In this document: positions 62,901 to 64,000 of the stretch, piece after piece
Layout: each line of letters starts with the position of its first letter
Position numbering within the stretch: the stretch's first letter is position 1
DNA from: Eudromia elegans
Taxonomy: Eukaryota > Chordata > Aves > Tinamiformes > Tinamidae
Length of the DNA: 64,000 nucleotides
Direction: 5' to 3'
NCBI GenBank assembly: GCA_003342815.1
Contig: PTEX01000295.1
Coordinates: 541,890 to 605,889, forward strand
The notes under the pieces: model-generated
What the model was told of the DNA's origin: nothing
The model's database searches: none
Seen by the model: only the letters and a program-made list of their open reading frames with translations
Made by a program: the position numbers and the translations under genes

Positions 62901-64000
62901 TCTCAGCATATAAAAAGTTTTATGTCAACACTTACATCCAAGCTGATTTGGGGTCATTATTCCTCAAAAAGAATAGAGTAAATAAGATATTTTCTTTTTT
63001 CAGACATTGGCCCCAAAGAATTTTCTAGTTTACTTAGAGCTGTCAGCATCGTGCAAGAACAAAACCCTGCAGATAGACTTTAATAATCCGAGTTCCTTAA
63101 TGCACTGCTTGTCTAAAGCAATCAATGTTGCAATCAAATAATATCCCCGATAAAGCCTTGGCCAAGCAATTACTTTTAAATTATAGCTATAAAAGAGGAT
63201 TTCAGCAAGATCTCCCTGACTAAAATCATAAACTTGGTAAGTCTGGAAATAGAAGCTGTCAGGATTATTCCTGAGTAATTTCCCTTTAGCAAACACTGCT
63301 CCCTGGGTTGTGGGCCACAGTAGCACATTTTTGTCTCCTGTGCTGAGGAATGGTCATGATTAACTTTCCTAATTAAGTTCCTGTCTCAGCTGAGCCTGTC
63401 CAACCCAACAAGGCAACCTGTGTTCCTCCCAAAAGACACACTGGGACTTTATGGAGCTTTCTGCCCCTTTTTGCAAATTTTAGCCCCAGCTCTGGATCTG
63501 GTTGTCTTCAACTCCCCTATACTGGGGAGTAGAGATTTTGTGAGGATGGTATGATTCCATATCCCTTCACACGGGGTGGGAATAATTTCACCTACCTCCA
63601 GCTCTCTTCAAATGAGATCTCAAAGCCAGTCCTGAAGGCTCCTTTGGTGAGAGGAGAGAGTTGGGTATGTCCAAAGGATGACTTACTCGTGTTGTTCTTA
63701 CCTTTAAATGGGTTGCTCCCTGAGTATAAATTGGGGAACCATGTTTTAGAAATTGATCATAGTTCTTTGTTAGGCTTCAGATAATTTTTTTTAGAGTTCT
63801 GAGCTTCGTTATCACTCCATAATAATAATTTCCTTAAGTGCTTATATCAAAAGTAGGAGCAAAAGCTTTGGCTTTGATCTGTTGTATTTCTGTGGCTCTT
63901 TTTCCTTTGGGGAAAGGGGCACAAAAGAGGCAATGCAGAAGGAGAGGGGCCTTCTCGGTGTTTCCACTGGGCTAGTTTTTTGGAAGAAAAGAGAGTTGCA

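Larger units (their letters stand above)
30120..64000 (+). other. PRKG1: PRKG1 intron downstream of the exon (partial)
   Basis: The next PRKG1 exon should begin with CT completing Thr and then encode Leu-Val-Asn-Val-Lys-Leu-Trp. No frame in the remaining 33.9 kb shows this, so the intron continues past the window. This half holds the recognisable CR1 LINE fragments (39.6, 50.6-51.1, 57.5 and 60.8 kb), the long pyrimidine tracts (46.1, 49.7 and 50.2 kb), several A/T microsatellites, and AT-rich candidate conserved elements (43.1, 46.3, 53.4, 59.7 and 62.3 kb). Nothing else with coding character was recognised. Confidence 0.88.

Noticed and set aside
1-64000. CSTF2T-like retrogene inside PRKG1
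   Set aside because: In placental mammals the intronless CSTF2T lies within PRKG1. No frame of suitable length or RRM motif is present here, which fits a non-mammalian genome.
1-64000. CRISPR arrays, operons, ribosome binding sites or phage-like modules
   Set aside because: The window is vertebrate intron. No regularly spaced repeats or compact gene runs exist.

Overview
This window is vertebrate, almost certainly avian, genomic DNA. It carries one coding exon, an internal exon of PRKG1 (cGMP-dependent protein kinase 1) at 30006-30119 on the + strand. The exon has canonical splice sites and encodes part of the first cyclic-nucleotide-binding domain (CNB-A). The rest is intron on both sides: at least 30.0 kb upstream and at least 33.9 kb downstream. 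No other PRKG1 exon is visible. That agrees with the very large introns known for PRKG1 in vertebrates. The avian (or at least sauropsid) assignment rests on CR1 LINE fragments being the only interspersed repeats I can recognise, with no SINE or mammalian L1/Alu sequence seen, and on the low overall repeat load.

Layout. 1-30005: intron with short A/T and CA microsatellites, homopolymer runs, two CpG-dense patches near 12.9 and 13.7 kb, a third near 18.5 kb, and a 12-base run of N inside a poly-T tract at 18788-18799. Just before the exon, at 29937, lies a decoy 3' splice site. 30006-30119: the PRKG1 exon. 30120-64000: intron with the recognisable CR1 copies. A 5'-truncated copy that keeps the reverse-transcriptase ORF tail sits at about 50629-51127, with shorter pieces at 57521-57730, 60774-60832 and (degenerate) 39560-39790. 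All four lie antisense to PRKG1. Two weaker sense-strand CR1 3'-tail candidates lie near 41.1 and 45.0 kb. Long pyrimidine tracts occur at 46.1, 49.7 and 50.2 kb.

Several AT-rich stretches with homeodomain-type TAATTA or ATTA cores look like conserved non-coding elements. That is an impression from composition, not a measurement. The open reading frames elsewhere (up to about 190 codons) look like chance frames or CR1 and homopolymer products. I found no RNA gene, retrogene, CRISPR array or prokaryotic-type system, and no convincing undescribed system. The most interesting items are the decoy acceptor that would put a stop codon directly into PRKG1, and the paired CpG-dense patches.
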